Shown here piece after piece: positions 55,089-64,000 of a DNA stretch of 64,000 bases. Both the position numbers and the translations under genes were made by a program. The notes under the pieces are model-generated. The model was not told the origin of the DNA. It saw only the letters and a program-made list of their open reading frames with translations, and did no database searches. The stretch spans positions 310,001-374,000 of the forward strand of contig NZ_FNYA01000001.1 of NCBI RefSeq assembly GCF_900108955.1. The letters are read 5' to 3'. The stretch is from Flavobacterium terrigena. Lineage in GTDB: Bacteria; Bacteroidota; Bacteroidia; Flavobacteriales; Flavobacteriaceae. Position 1 is the stretch's first letter; each line of letters opens with the position of its first letter.

Positions 55089-56275
55089 TCGTTTAAATTT
55101 TCATTAAACGCAGAAGGCAATAATTGAGGTATAAATTTTATCAAAATTGGTAATAACAAACCTCCACCTGGAAGTAAAAAAATAGTTAACGACGGTATGG
55201 TTTTACATATGTCTAGTAGCTGTTTTTTTACTTTCTTTTTTTCCTCAAAACTCAAATCGGATTGAGTAGATTTTCGCAATAATTTCACCAATTCTTTACT
55301 CTCAGAAAGTTCCTTAATTAACCTGCTTTTATTTCGACTAACCAACTTTCCAATGTTGTCTTGTGTGTTATTATAAAACTGTTTCACAGGATGATTCAAG
55401 TTAAAAAAAGGCAATTCTTTTTTGTGTTTATTTATGAATTCAACTAATTCATAACCAGTATTTTGATTTGTTTTATTTAAATTTAATTTCGAAGTAAATT
55501 CGTCCAGAAATTTTTGCTCGTTTTCATACACAACACCATCACTTAAAAGTGTCATATGTGCTACTTCATGCAAATACAAACTTTCTAAAACGGATCGGTT
55601 TCCTTCGAAAATAACATTGATAATTTCATCGCTATTTATCTTCGAAACTTTAGAATATCGCAACGAGTTTTCAAACATTTTTAACAACATCAAATCGTAT
55701 TCCGATTTGTCAATTTTTATGTTCAATGAAAGCATAATTAATGCCATACATTTGCGTTCTAAATCTTTAAAAAAATCTAAACTAATTGTGGTATTTTCAA
55801 GATAAAATTCAAAAGCCAAAACATCAATAAAAAGCATTGCATTCGTAACCATATGCGTGAAGTTTTTGGTCACAATATTATCATTCGTTTGCAAACGTTC
55901 ATTGATAATACTTTCTAATTTTTGATACGAATTTCCATCAGGCAAAACCATTTTCATAAAACTGAATTTTCCTTTAGAAATTTGATCATAAAACTGAATT
56001 ATGGTTTCAAGAAATCCTTCAACATCATTTCCTCTTTTCCTTTTATATAAGGCAATTAAAGTTGATAAAAATCCAACTTTTATCTTTTCTTCCGTATCCC
56101 ATTTTTTATCATCAATATCAGAATTTAAATGATAATTGACAACATAACCATAAATTAATCCACTTTTCTGACAAGCTACAAAGAAATCTTCATCAGTTGC
56201 ATAATGAGCAATTTCATTCGCATACTGATTCAAATATTTTTCAATCCAACCGTTTATTGATGGGTTAATTTGCAT
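55085..56275 (-). CDS. LETM1-like protein
   Basis: The 396 residues end in a LETM1-related domain (~335-396: SFEEKKKVKKQLLDICKTIP, then FLLPGGGLLLPILIKFIP), which in mitochondria marks ion-handling inner-membrane proteins. The N-terminal ~330 residues are helical and soluble, with no signal. Homologues in flavobacteria are sometimes called LETM1-related biofilm proteins; I cannot confirm that here. The gene overlaps the DUF3810 gene by 11 bases, so the two are coupled. Confidence 0.8.
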   Translation of the reverse strand: MQINPSINGWIEKYLNQYANEIAHYATDEDFFVACQKSGLIYGYVVNYHLNSDIDDKKWDTEEKIKVGFLSTLIALYKRKRGNDVEGFLETIIQFYDQISKGKFSFMKMVLPDGNSYQKLESIINERLQTNDNIVTKNFTHMVTNAMLFIDVLAFEFYLENTTISLDFFKDLERKCMALIMLSLNIKIDKSEYDLMLLKMFENSLRYSKVSKINSDEIINVIFEGNRSVLESLYLHEVAHMTLLSDGVVYENEQKFLDEFTSKLNLNKTNQNTGYELVEFINKHKKELPFFNLNHPVKQFYNNTQDNIGKLVSRNKSRLIKELSESKELVKLLRKSTQSDLSFEEKKKVKKQLLDICKTIPSLTIFLLPGGGLLLPILIKFIPQLLPSAFNENLND

Positions 56276-57338
56276 GAATGATATTGTGTTTTAAATCGTA
56301 ATTAATTAATAAGCCAACAAATTTACTATAACTTTCCATGCCATCTTTTTGTTGGTTTAGTTTTAAAAATTTGTCGTAAAAGTATTCAAAAAAAACATCT
56401 AACCACGAATGATATTGTTTCCAAAAGGTTTTGTTTTCATTAAAATTTTCCAAAACACCTTTATTTATTAGTTTTTTATATTTCAAACCGCTTCCCTCTT
56501 CCATTATTTCCAAATTATACATGCAATAATTCAACGCAAAAGCATAGGCAGAATATTGAAAATAAACATCTTTATTACTCGAAGCAGCCATGAATCCGAT
56601 GAAATTACAATCACTTTCAGAACCAATTCCGGTTTGATGCGCCATTTCGTGACAAATTGTTAATGGTGAAGTGTATTTTGGTTTCAAATAATTGACTTGT
56701 GCCTCATTGGTAAATGGATTTAAATAACCTCCAAACCCCATGTAACTCAACGGCAAACTGTATAATGACGATTTGATACTTTCGTTTTTATATTCGATTT
56801 TTGATAATTGATTCGTTAACAAACCATAACCGCTTGGCGACATCTCATACATTTTTTGTTCCGAATACTTGAAAACAACTTTTTTAGTCGAATCTTTTTC
56901 GATTTGAAGTTGTAGAGCGTTCGTTTTTTCAATTAGTTTCTGCGTTAAAGCTTCCAATTGTTCTTTGGTATATTCTTTTTCAACTCCAATTTTTTCATGC
57001 AGCGGAATTCTGTAATAATTGATTCCCCATAAAAAATGAAACAAAAAATGTAATACTGAAACAAAACTTAAAATCGTTAATCCGTTGGCTTTCCAATTCG
57101 AAAAAAATCCTTTTCTGTTTTTATAAATCCATCTAAAAATGAAAAAAAACAGTATCGTATAACATAAATCACCCACAGAAAAAGGAATCCAACCTAAAAC
57201 GATTCGACTAATTTTAGAAATGTACAAATATAAACCGTTGCTATAATAACGTTCCACAAAATCTGGAAAAAGCGCTAAAACTTTCATCAGCATAATTTGA
57301 ACGAATAAAAAAATGGGCAAAAAATATTTTTTCTTCAC
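56265..57338 (-). CDS. DUF3810 membrane protein with metallopeptidase-like HEMAH motif
   Basis: The 357 residues start with three membrane spans (FLPIFLFVQIMLMKVLALFP, SVGDLCYTILFFFIFRWIY, GLTILSFVSVLHFLFHFLW) and then a soluble domain with TICHEMAHQTGIGSESDCNF, an HExxH zinc-peptidase motif, and FIGFMAASSN after it. The family is DUF3810. Proteolysis is inferred from the motif. It overlaps the next gene by 11 bases. Confidence 0.85.
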   Translation of the reverse strand: MKKKYFLPIFLFVQIMLMKVLALFPDFVERYYSNGLYLYISKISRIVLGWIPFSVGDLCYTILFFFIFRWIYKNRKGFFSNWKANGLTILSFVSVLHFLFHFLWGINYYRIPLHEKIGVEKEYTKEQLEALTQKLIEKTNALQLQIEKDSTKKVVFKYSEQKMYEMSPSGYGLLTNQLSKIEYKNESIKSSLYSLPLSYMGFGGYLNPFTNEAQVNYLKPKYTSPLTICHEMAHQTGIGSESDCNFIGFMAASSNKDVYFQYSAYAFALNYCMYNLEIMEEGSGLKYKKLINKGVLENFNENKTFWKQYHSWLDVFFEYFYDKFLKLNQQKDGMESYSKFVGLLINYDLKHNIIHAN

Positions 57339-57399
57339 AAAATGAATTTTAAAATGTAAATATAATTAGAAATTCATTTACTAAAGAAATTAAACTTTG

Positions 57400-57407
57400 T
57401 AACTTTG
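57400..57407 (+). promoter_or_regulatory. -7 box (TAACTTTG) of pepD
   Basis: TAACTTTG matches TAnnTTTG, 73 bases before the pepD start. No clear -33. Confidence 0.45.
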
Positions 57408-57480
57408 GCATTCTCTAAAAAAGGGATAAGTCAAAAGTGATAAGTTAAAAGAAATAAACATAACAACAAACAATATTTCA

Positions 57481-58947
57481 ATGAGTCAAGAAGTAAGAAA
57501 TTTAGAGCCAAAAGAACTTTGGAACAAATTTGCTGATTTAAACGCTGTACCTCGTCCGTCTAAAAAAGAAGAACGCGTTATTGCTTTTATGATGGAATTT
57601 GGTAAGAAATTAGGATTTGAAACCATTAACGACGAAGTAGGAAACGTAATTATTAAAAAAACTGCTACTGCCGGAATGGAAAATCGTAAAACTATCGTAA
57701 TGCAATCGCATTTAGATATGGTGCACCAAAAAAACAATGATACTATTTTTGATTTTGATACGCAAGGTATTGAAATGTATGTTGATGGTGACTGGGTTCG
57801 TGCAAAAGGAACTACTTTAGGAGCTGATAACGGTTTAGGAGTAGCTACTATTATGGCGATTTTGGAAAGCACAACGATTCCTCATCCTGCTATTGAAGCG
57901 TTATTTACAATTGACGAAGAAACAGGAATGACTGGTGCAATGGGTTTAAAAGGTGGTTTATTACAAGGAGAAATTCTTTTAAATTTAGATACTGAAGAAG
58001 ACGACGAAATTGATATTGGATGTGCTGGTGGTGTTGATGTAACAGCTGTTGCAGAATACGATGAAGAAGATACTCCAGCTGATTCTGTGGGTTACACAAT
58101 TACTGTAAAAGGTTTAAAAGGTGGCCATTCAGGAATGGATATTAATTTAGGATTAGGAAATGCAAACAAAATTATGAACCGTTTATTATTTAATGGTTTT
58201 GAAGATTTTGGCTTACAAATTTCAACAATTAATGGTGGAAGTTTACGTAATGCAATTCCTAGAGAAAGTGTAGCGCAAGTGGCTATTGCTCCTATTTATG
58301 ATGAAGCTTTTACTTTCGATATGCAAGAAATTGTAAACGAAATTAAAACGGAATTCAAAACTACTGAACCAAACTTAGAAATCATTATTGAGAAATCGGC
58401 AACTACTCCAACTAAAGTGATGCCTCCAATGGCTCAATTTTACATGGTTCGTTCTATTTACGCTGCTCATAATGGTGTTTACAGAATGAGTGCTGATTTT
58501 GATAATTTAGTAGAAACATCAAACAATATTGCGAAAGTAACAGTTGGAAACGGAAAATTACAAGTTGAAAATTTAACGCGTTCTTCTGTTGAAACTTCAA
58601 AATTTGATTTAGCTAACGGCTTGCGTTCTGCTTTTGAATTAATGGGTTGCGAAGTTACTTTTGGAGGATCTTACCCAGGTTGGACACCCAACGCAAAATC
58701 GGAAATCTTAGATGTTTTGACTTCAATTTACGAAAAACAAAACGGAAGTAAGGCGCACGTTGTGGCTTGTCACGCTGGATTAGAATGTGGAATCTTAGGA
58801 ACTAATTATCCAGATATGGATATGATTTCTTTCGGACCAACAATCAAAGGCGCACACAGTCCTGATGAAAGAGCAAATATTGCTTCAGCTCAAAAATACT
58901 GGAAATTTGTATTAGAGATTTTGGAGAACATTCCTGTAAAGAACTAA
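57481..58947 (+). CDS. pepD: Aminoacyl-histidine dipeptidase (PepD, M20C)
   Basis: The 488 residues match PepD over the full length: NAVPRPSKKEERVIAFM, MQSHLDMVHQKN with the first zinc ligand, GTTLGADNGLGVATIMAI, FTIDEETGMTGAMGL with the catalytic Glu pair, and AHSPDERANIASAQKYW near the end. The family hydrolyses Xaa-His and other dipeptides. No signal peptide, so it acts in the cytoplasm. A GATTTACG cluster and a hairpin follow. Confidence 0.96.
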   Translation: MSQEVRNLEPKELWNKFADLNAVPRPSKKEERVIAFMMEFGKKLGFETINDEVGNVIIKKTATAGMENRKTIVMQSHLDMVHQKNNDTIFDFDTQGIEMYVDGDWVRAKGTTLGADNGLGVATIMAILESTTIPHPAIEALFTIDEETGMTGAMGLKGGLLQGEILLNLDTEEDDEIDIGCAGGVDVTAVAEYDEEDTPADSVGYTITVKGLKGGHSGMDINLGLGNANKIMNRLLFNGFEDFGLQISTINGGSLRNAIPRESVAQVAIAPIYDEAFTFDMQEIVNEIKTEFKTTEPNLEIIIEKSATTPTKVMPPMAQFYMVRSIYAAHNGVYRMSADFDNLVETSNNIAKVTVGNGKLQVENLTRSSVETSKFDLANGLRSAFELMGCEVTFGGSYPGWTPNAKSEILDVLTSIYEKQNGSKAHVVACHAGLECGILGTNYPDMDMISFGPTIKGAHSPDERANIASAQKYWKFVLEILENIPVKN

Positions 58948-58948
58948 G

Positions 58949-58972
58949 ATTTTTGATTTACGATTTACGAAG
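58949..58972 (+). repeat. Short GATTTACG cluster after pepD
   Basis: TTTGATTTACGATTTACGAA follows the pepD stop within ten bases, the same motif as after ytxJ and icmF, but no 21-bp array follows. Confidence 0.6.
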
Positions 58973-58991
58973 TCAAAATACTTAATAATAG

Positions 58992-59021
58992 AAACCTCGA
59001 GAATTATTTTTTTCGAGGTTT
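58992..59021 (+). terminator. Intrinsic terminator after pepD
   Basis: AAACCTCGA and TCGAGGTTT form a 9-bp stem followed by a T run and GTAGGAAATTTTATATATTT. The same hairpin and flank are seen at 63851-63903. Confidence 0.88.
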
Positions 59022-59091
59022 TTTTGTAGGAAATTTTATATATTTACTTTTAATATAAATTTAAACCAAATTCTCAATTAGTAAAACAAAA

Positions 59092-59919
59092 ATGAAAACA
59101 ATTTATTTAATCTTGATCTTATTATTATATTCTTGTAAACCAATTGTTTTCAAAGAATTACAAATGGATCATACTCAAGATTTAATTGGAAAAATAAAGG
59201 AAATAAAAACAAAAAACTTTTATTATACCGATAACAATAAAGACACCATAATAAACCGATGGAGTTCCATCATGTATTTTGACAAGAAAAATAACATTAT
59301 AAAACAAATTGATAAATATTCAAAATTTACCGCTGAAACAAGTAATTATTATAAAGATAATTTATTAGAAAAAACAATTTTAAAAAACGGAAATTCATCT
59401 ACTAAGATTGAATATAAATATGATAAAAAAAAGAATCTTATAGAATATAATCAAATTGAAAATGATACATTATATTTTTCAAAAACAATAATTTATGATT
59501 CAAAGTGTAACCCCATTGAAAAAAAGTTTTTTTTTCCAAATCACAATCCAGATTACCAAAGAAGCAATTCCATTGAAAAATTAACCAATAACTATAAAGA
59601 CAGAACGGTTACCATTAAAGGATTTGATGAAAATCAAAATCTAATAGATTATTCTTCAAAGAGATATTATAATAAAAATGGTTTTATAATAAAAATAGAA
59701 TCAATTCGAAAAGATTCAAAAAGCAAAATTTCAACAAAGAGTGAGTTTGACAAATCTGGAAACTTATTAAATTTGACTAAATTTGATACTAATGGAAATG
59801 TAAAAGAGATTGTTCATTATAAAAACATATATGATAAAATTGGAAATATTATTACACGAGAAAAATATATTAAAGAAAAATTAATTGAAAAAACCACATA
59901 TGATATAACATATTGGTAA
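59092..59919 (+). CDS. Lipoprotein with RHS/YD-like repeats
   Basis: A lipoprotein signal (MKTIYLILILLLYSC, Cys15) leads 275 residues made of hairpin-like repeats: YKYDKKKNLIEYNQIE, SKRYYNKNGFIIKIES, TKSEFDKSGNLLNLTKFD and KNIYDKIGNIITREKY. These resemble the short Y-D-x-x-G-N units of RHS proteins, too few for a shell. Probably an outer-surface or periplasmic lipoprotein. No function assigned. Confidence 0.7.
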   Translation: MKTIYLILILLLYSCKPIVFKELQMDHTQDLIGKIKEIKTKNFYYTDNNKDTIINRWSSIMYFDKKNNIIKQIDKYSKFTAETSNYYKDNLLEKTILKNGNSSTKIEYKYDKKKNLIEYNQIENDTLYFSKTIIYDSKCNPIEKKFFFPNHNPDYQRSNSIEKLTNNYKDRTVTIKGFDENQNLIDYSSKRYYNKNGFIIKIESIRKDSKSKISTKSEFDKSGNLLNLTKFDTNGNVKEIVHYKNIYDKIGNIITREKYIKEKLIEKTTYDITYW

Positions 59920-60020
59920 AGTATAATCGCTAAAAAAAACTATAACACTAATTTTATCTTTACAGATTTACGGCACAATATTTGTAGTATTTTTAGCATA
60001 ACCAATTAAACTTAATAATT

Positions 60021-60410
60021 ATGAAAAATTTAAAATTACTTCCCCTACTTGGTATTGTAATGTGTGGATTATTATCATTTACCTATTTCGATCACGACAA
60101 TTTAGTTAAAGACGGAACTTACAACGCAATGGTTAAAAAAGGAGCCAATAGAGATGGTAGAGGTTTTACAAATAATGTCTATTCAACTAATGTAACAGTT
60201 AAAATTGAAAACGGTATTATTGAACAAATCACCGCTAATAGAGACAATGTAAACGCGGAAAAATTATTGCACTTACCACTAAATATTGATAGCAAAGGAA
60301 ATGCGTTTGTTGAAGCTACTGATTATGAGCAAAATGTTTATAACAAAAGAGATGAAGGTAGATTTTATACTTACAAGTTAACAATTAAAAAAACAGAATT
60401 AGTTAAATAA
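60021..60410 (+). CDS. Small exported protein of unknown function
   Basis: The 129 residues begin with a signal-like span (MKNLKLLPLLGIVMCGLLSF). The mature part is strand-rich (DGTYNAMVKKGANRDGRGFT, TNVTVKIENGIIEQITANRD, EGRFYTYKLTIKKTELVK). No family recognised. It has its own terminator. Confidence 0.65.
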   Translation: MKNLKLLPLLGIVMCGLLSFTYFDHDNLVKDGTYNAMVKKGANRDGRGFTNNVYSTNVTVKIENGIIEQITANRDNVNAEKLLHLPLNIDSKGNAFVEATDYEQNVYNKRDEGRFYTYKLTIKKTELVK

Positions 60411-60420
60411 AATGAATAAG

Positions 60421-60453
60421 AAAACCCTTGAGAAAAATATTTTCAAGGGTTTT
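60421..60453 (+). terminator. Intrinsic terminator after the small exported protein gene
   Basis: AAAACCCTTGA and TCAAGGGTTTT form an 11-bp stem, followed by TTCTTTTTTG, ten bases after the stop. Confidence 0.9.
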
Positions 60454-60522
60454 TCTTTTTTGTTAAAACTGGGCATAATTTTTGATAATTTTAACAAGTA
60501 ACAATTAATCCAAAAATTTTAT

Positions 60523-61590
60523 ATGAAAACACATTTTTGGGGAATAGTATGTGTGCTATTTCTCGCTTCCTGCAACAAAGAAAATAAAGTAGAACAAGTG
60601 GAACGCGCTTTTTATTATTGGAAAAGTGATAGTAGTCTCGATGATAAATCAGTCAAGGAAATAAATGAGTTAAACGTAAGAAAAATATACTATAAACTTT
60701 TTGAGATAGACTATAGCGAAACTATGGGTAATTATCCATTTGCTAAAAACAGTCCAAGCACTTATGCTCTTGAAGATTTAGATTCGGTAACAATTGTACC
60801 AACTATTTTTATTAAAAATGGAATTTTCCAATATAACGATGAAAAATCATTGGATAAATTGGCCGATAATATTGTCTTCTTAATTGACAAATATCACAAA
60901 GAAGAATATAATGAATACAATCCAAAAGAAGAATTAAAAACTATTTTTAATTACAATGAAATTCAAGTTGATTGCGATTGGACAAAATCTACCAAAGACA
61001 AGTATTTCTATTTATTGAAAAAAATAAAGGAATTATCACACAAGCAAATTAGTTGTACACTTCGATTGTATCCATACAAATACCCGGAAATAATGGGAAT
61101 TCCACCTGTTGATAAAGTCAGTTTGATGTGCTATAATTTAATAAAACCCTTATCTGAAAAAGACAAAAATTCTATTTTAGACATCAATGAATTGAAAAAA
61201 TATTTAGACAAAAGAAGAAGTTATCCTAAACATTTAGATGTAGCACTTCCAGTATTTTATTGGACCCAATTATACCAAAACAATCATTTTGAAGAATTAC
61301 TTGATATTAGTTCTGAAGATGTAAAAGGATTTATAAAACCTATAAAACCATTATGGTATGAAGTCACAAAAGATACAAGTTTAAATTACGACACTTACTT
61401 TAAAGTTGGCGACCAAATTAAATGCGAAGACGTTTCAAAAACAACTTTAGACCAAGCAATTGCTTTAATTAAAAAGAATGTGGTGTTAGATAAAAACACA
61501 ACTATTTCCTTATTTCATTTAGATCAAAGTACTTTCAAAAAATACAACAATGAAGAAATTTCTAGTTTTTACAGTTCTTTTACTAAGTAA
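60523..61590 (+). CDS. Lipoprotein with TIM-barrel-like (DUF3142-like) sequence
   Basis: A lipoprotein signal (MKTHFWGIVCVLFLASCNK, Cys17) starts the 355 residues. EIQVDCDWTKSTKDKYFYLL, ISCTLRLYPYKYPEIMGIPP and DKVSLMCYNLIK look like successive strands of a (beta/alpha) barrel related to DUF3142, and HLDVALPVFYWTQLY like a later strand. This resemblance is from memory and moderate. Its 3' end overlaps the next gene by 41 bases. Confidence 0.65.
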   Translation: MKTHFWGIVCVLFLASCNKENKVEQVERAFYYWKSDSSLDDKSVKEINELNVRKIYYKLFEIDYSETMGNYPFAKNSPSTYALEDLDSVTIVPTIFIKNGIFQYNDEKSLDKLADNIVFLIDKYHKEEYNEYNPKEELKTIFNYNEIQVDCDWTKSTKDKYFYLLKKIKELSHKQISCTLRLYPYKYPEIMGIPPVDKVSLMCYNLIKPLSEKDKNSILDINELKKYLDKRRSYPKHLDVALPVFYWTQLYQNNHFEELLDISSEDVKGFIKPIKPLWYEVTKDTSLNYDTYFKVGDQIKCEDVSKTTLDQAIALIKKNVVLDKNTTISLFHLDQSTFKKYNNEEISSFYSSFTK

Positions 61591-63844
61591 TTTTAGTACT
61601 TCGTTCGCTTGTGGTTATTCGCCTTATGGTGAAGATATTAGATATTCGTTACTAAAACCTGAATACTTTAATTATTACAATTACAAAGCCTTTTATTATA
61701 ATGCAAGCTTGTGGGGTTTTGATTTTGACTATGAAAATTATAATAGAAATAGCAATTTCATTTCACCTGAAGCCAATATTTTAGATTGGTATACTTATAC
61801 TTCTAAAAAAGTAAGTATTACAGAAATAGAACATTTCAATTATACTATGAATGTAACAGATATCAATAAAAACAGCAATAATGCTTTTATTAAGTATTTG
61901 TATCAAAATAAGAAATATGATGCTATTGCTTATCTAGCAATAGCTAAAAATTGTGAGGCAGTAAATACATTATATAATGAAGATTTATGGGAAAGAGAAA
62001 CCGTTAATATAGATACCAAAAGAATTGCGTTTTTAAATAAACTTATCAAAATTACCAATAATGAAAAGAATATTTATTTTAAAAGAAAATATGCCTTTCT
62101 AACTATCCGATTAGCGCACTATTTAAACAGAGCTGATGTCATTGAAAATCTTTTTGCCACACAATTTAAAAACGGCAAAAAAGATTATTTATACTATTGG
62201 AGTTCGTTTTTTCATATTTTTTGCCAGAAAAGAAGTGAATCTATGGTGGATATTGCCAATTTAATGGCACATTCACCAGAAAAATTTTATGCTAGTTATT
62301 ACTATTTTCATCACGATTTCAAACTTAATATTGCATTACAACAAGCCAAAACTAAAGAAGAAATTGCAAATTGTTATGCCTATGCATCGGTACAAAAAAT
62401 TGATAAAAATTTAGATTACTTAAAAGAAATCTATAAAAACAATCCGAAATCGGGAATACTTGGTTTCTTACTTTTGAGAGAACTCAATAAAATTGAAGAT
62501 TGGGTGTACACGCCATATTATACGAATTATACACCTTCAACAGAATTTGAAGGTTATTATTATGGCGATAATAAGGATATAATTACAACTGTAACTTTAC
62601 GTAATCGTTCTGAGAAAGACCGTTTGTATGCGCAAGAAGTTTTAAACTTTATCAATTTTGTTACGAGTAATTCTGTTGATAATCCAATACTTTGGAAGGC
62701 GGCTCAAATCAATTTACAGTTTATCACACGAAATTATGCTACTTGTATTCAAAATTGCAATTCGTTTATACAAAACCATAAAACAGATAAATGCTTACCC
62801 GAAATTGAAAAAATAAAAGCACTTTGTATTACAGCCAATCAAGAAAATGGTAAAGCAATTATAAAACCGGAAATTCAATCGACCATTTTAAAATATAAAA
62901 ACGATGAGCGTTTCATTTTTGCTTTAGGAAGAGAATTAGAATTTAAAGGTAATTTACCCGATGGTTTAGCCTTAATTTCTTTAATGGAAGGTAGTTATAA
63001 TGAAGAATACACTAATGATGATGTGGAATGGCAAGGCAACCGAATTAAAACTTCAGGGAATTTAGCCGAGTTTTACACCTATTTCGACTATTTGGATTTT
63101 GTATATTCTGCTGGTGATTTACAAATTATTGTCAATAATTTAAACAAAAGTAAAAACTCAGATTTTGAAAAATTTATTTATGCTGATTTATTAAAGAACA
63201 AAGAATATTTAACCGATTTATTAGGTACGAAATATATTAGAGAAAATCAGTTAGATATGGCTTTAAAAACCTTTAAATCGTTAAACAAAACGTATTGGGA
63301 AAACAACTATAATCCTTGGGAAAGAGGTCTTTATGATGGATATTATTCATTTGAAGAAAATCCATTTTATGATTTTAAGTATACAGATGTTTTTATTGAA
63401 CACAAAGAAAAATATATTGTAACCAAGCTTTCAGTTGTAGAACATTTGATAAAATATCAAAAACTGGCTGATAATCCAGCTACAAAAGATAGAGATTATT
63501 ATTATTTTTTATTGGCCAATTGCTATTATAACATGGGACAAAACGGACATAGTTGGATGATGCGAAGAGTGTTTAGTACATATTGGAGGACTTCTGGTGA
63601 AAATTATAGCGAATCTTTTGTTGATGAAAACGAATACAGAAATAATACAAAAGCAATTGAATATTATAATTTAGCCTATCAACATGCCAAAACAGATAAA
63701 TTTAAAGCGCTTTGTTTGCGAATGTCAAGCTATGTGGATTATACCAACACCTATTCTAGAAAGTTAAAGACCGAATTTCCTGATTTTTATGAAGACTTAT
63801 CAGGTTGTGAAAATTTAGAAGAATACTTCAACGCTAGAAGATAA
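61550..63844 (+). CDS. Large exported helical-repeat protein, coupled to the upstream lipoprotein
   Basis: The 764 residues begin with a signal peptide (MKKFLVFTVLLLSNFSTSFA, cut near ACGYSPYG). The body is helical with TPR-like pairs (KAAQINLQFITRNYATCIQN, NKTYWENNYNPWERGLYDGY, FFLLANCYYNMGQNG-type segment) rich in Tyr and Asn. No family recognised. The start lies 41 bases inside the previous gene, so both are made together, probably as partners at the outer membrane. Confidence 0.75.
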   Translation: MKKFLVFTVLLLSNFSTSFACGYSPYGEDIRYSLLKPEYFNYYNYKAFYYNASLWGFDFDYENYNRNSNFISPEANILDWYTYTSKKVSITEIEHFNYTMNVTDINKNSNNAFIKYLYQNKKYDAIAYLAIAKNCEAVNTLYNEDLWERETVNIDTKRIAFLNKLIKITNNEKNIYFKRKYAFLTIRLAHYLNRADVIENLFATQFKNGKKDYLYYWSSFFHIFCQKRSESMVDIANLMAHSPEKFYASYYYFHHDFKLNIALQQAKTKEEIANCYAYASVQKIDKNLDYLKEIYKNNPKSGILGFLLLRELNKIEDWVYTPYYTNYTPSTEFEGYYYGDNKDIITTVTLRNRSEKDRLYAQEVLNFINFVTSNSVDNPILWKAAQINLQFITRNYATCIQNCNSFIQNHKTDKCLPEIEKIKALCITANQENGKAIIKPEIQSTILKYKNDERFIFALGRELEFKGNLPDGLALISLMEGSYNEEYTNDDVEWQGNRIKTSGNLAEFYTYFDYLDFVYSAGDLQIIVNNLNKSKNSDFEKFIYADLLKNKEYLTDLLGTKYIRENQLDMALKTFKSLNKTYWENNYNPWERGLYDGYYSFEENPFYDFKYTDVFIEHKEKYIVTKLSVVEHLIKYQKLADNPATKDRDYYYFLLANCYYNMGQNGHSWMMRRVFSTYWRTSGENYSESFVDENEYRNNTKAIEYYNLAYQHAKTDKFKALCLRMSSYVDYTNTYSRKLKTEFPDFYEDLSGCENLEEYFNARR

Positions 63845-63850
63845 AAACTA

Positions 63851-63879
63851 AAAACCTCGAGAGTACTTTTCGAGGTTTT
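63851..63879 (+). terminator. Intrinsic terminator after the solenoid gene
   Basis: AAAACCTCGA and TCGAGGTTTT form a 10-bp stem around a nine-base loop, followed by TTTTTG and GTAGAAAATTTTATATATTT, the same module as at 58992. Confidence 0.9.
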
Positions 63880-63896
63880 TTTTGTAGAAAATTTTA

Positions 63897-63904
63897 TATA
63901 TTTG
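63897..63904 (+). promoter_or_regulatory. -7 box (TATATTTG) of the last gene
   Basis: TATATTTG matches TAnnTTTG and lies 20 bases before the start at 63925. The only TTTG upstream (63881-63884) is 12 bases away, closer than usual. Confidence 0.45.
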
Positions 63905-63924
63905 AAAGAATAGGATTAAGTAAC

Positions 63925-64000
63925 ATGAAAGAAAACAAAACATACAATTTTTCAGCAATACTAAAAATTATTGGAATTAATCCGTATGTGTCTGTTCCAG
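63925..64000 (+). CDS. Start of a DUF1905-like gene, cut by the window edge
   Basis: Only 25 codons are visible (MKENKTYNFSAILKIIGINP, then YVSVP). The start fits the -7 box at 63897. The segment resembles the opening of DUF1905/YdeI-like small proteins, but too little is present to be sure. Confidence 0.4.
   Translation, partial: MKENKTYNFSAILKIIGINPYVSVP

Overview
The window comes from the chromosome of a flavobacterium (Bacteroidota, family Flavobacteriaceae, most like the genus Flavobacterium). The evidence is an AT-rich base composition, A-rich leaders instead of Shine-Dalgarno sequences, -7 boxes of the form TAnnTTTG, type IX secretion (T9SS) sorting tails, a bacillithiol-linked YtxJ protein, DUF4197, DUF4199, DUF3810 and LETM1-like proteins, and a fused isobutyryl-CoA mutase. 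No rRNA, tRNA, CRISPR array, prophage or transposase gene was seen.

Layout. 1-4739 (minus) is the N-terminal part of a giant secreted adhesin-like protein that runs off the left edge in 243-bp tandem repeats. An 817-bp AT-rich gap follows, then a solitary CI/S24-like repressor. 6265-10316 is a tight minus-strand operon: GNAT acetyltransferase, ABC ATPase, membrane partner, aldose epimerase. 10359-14628 (minus) holds a DUF2238 membrane protein, an S41 peptidase lipoprotein, a TauE-type permease, a beta-barrel-like protein and a DUF4199 protein. 15018-17538 (plus) is a run of three paralogous exported proteins with phage tail-collar-like domains. 17543-21504 (minus) has csaA, a P-loop kinase, a DUF1801 protein and clpB, with ytxJ divergent.

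22045-28952 is the accessory-looking part. It has a hairpin plus 21-bp tandem array inserted between two diverged copies of the ytxJ 3' end, a T9SS-exported Ycf48-like propeller protein, an integron attC-like inverted repeat, a small gene broken by an in-frame stop, and a T9SS-exported cell-wall amidase. 28958-32980 (minus) holds a TolB-like protein, a lipoprotein, a DUF1579-like protein and fumarylacetoacetase (tyrosine breakdown). 33092-41861 (mostly plus) holds glyA, miaE, a propeller/M28/PDZ peptidase, a Reg_prop protein, a DHFR-like protein, two lipoproteins and a CDF metal exporter. A second hairpin plus 21-bp array lies at 42250-42606, downstream of icmF.

46275-49762 holds a gluzincin peptidase and two DUF4197 paralogues around a small membrane gene. 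Then come a metal-receptor-like protein and pyrF. 51727-55088 is an apparent inorganic-carbon cluster: a small exported protein, a SulP transporter and two beta-carbonic anhydrases. The right end has a LETM1-like protein with a DUF3810 protein, pepD, several lipoproteins, an overlapping lipoprotein/solenoid pair, and the start of a DUF1905-like gene at the edge.

The best candidate for something undescribed is the pair of 21-bp-period arrays. They differ in unit sequence but share a conserved hairpin leader and the same position downstream of a gene. One of them has split or duplicated the end of ytxJ.
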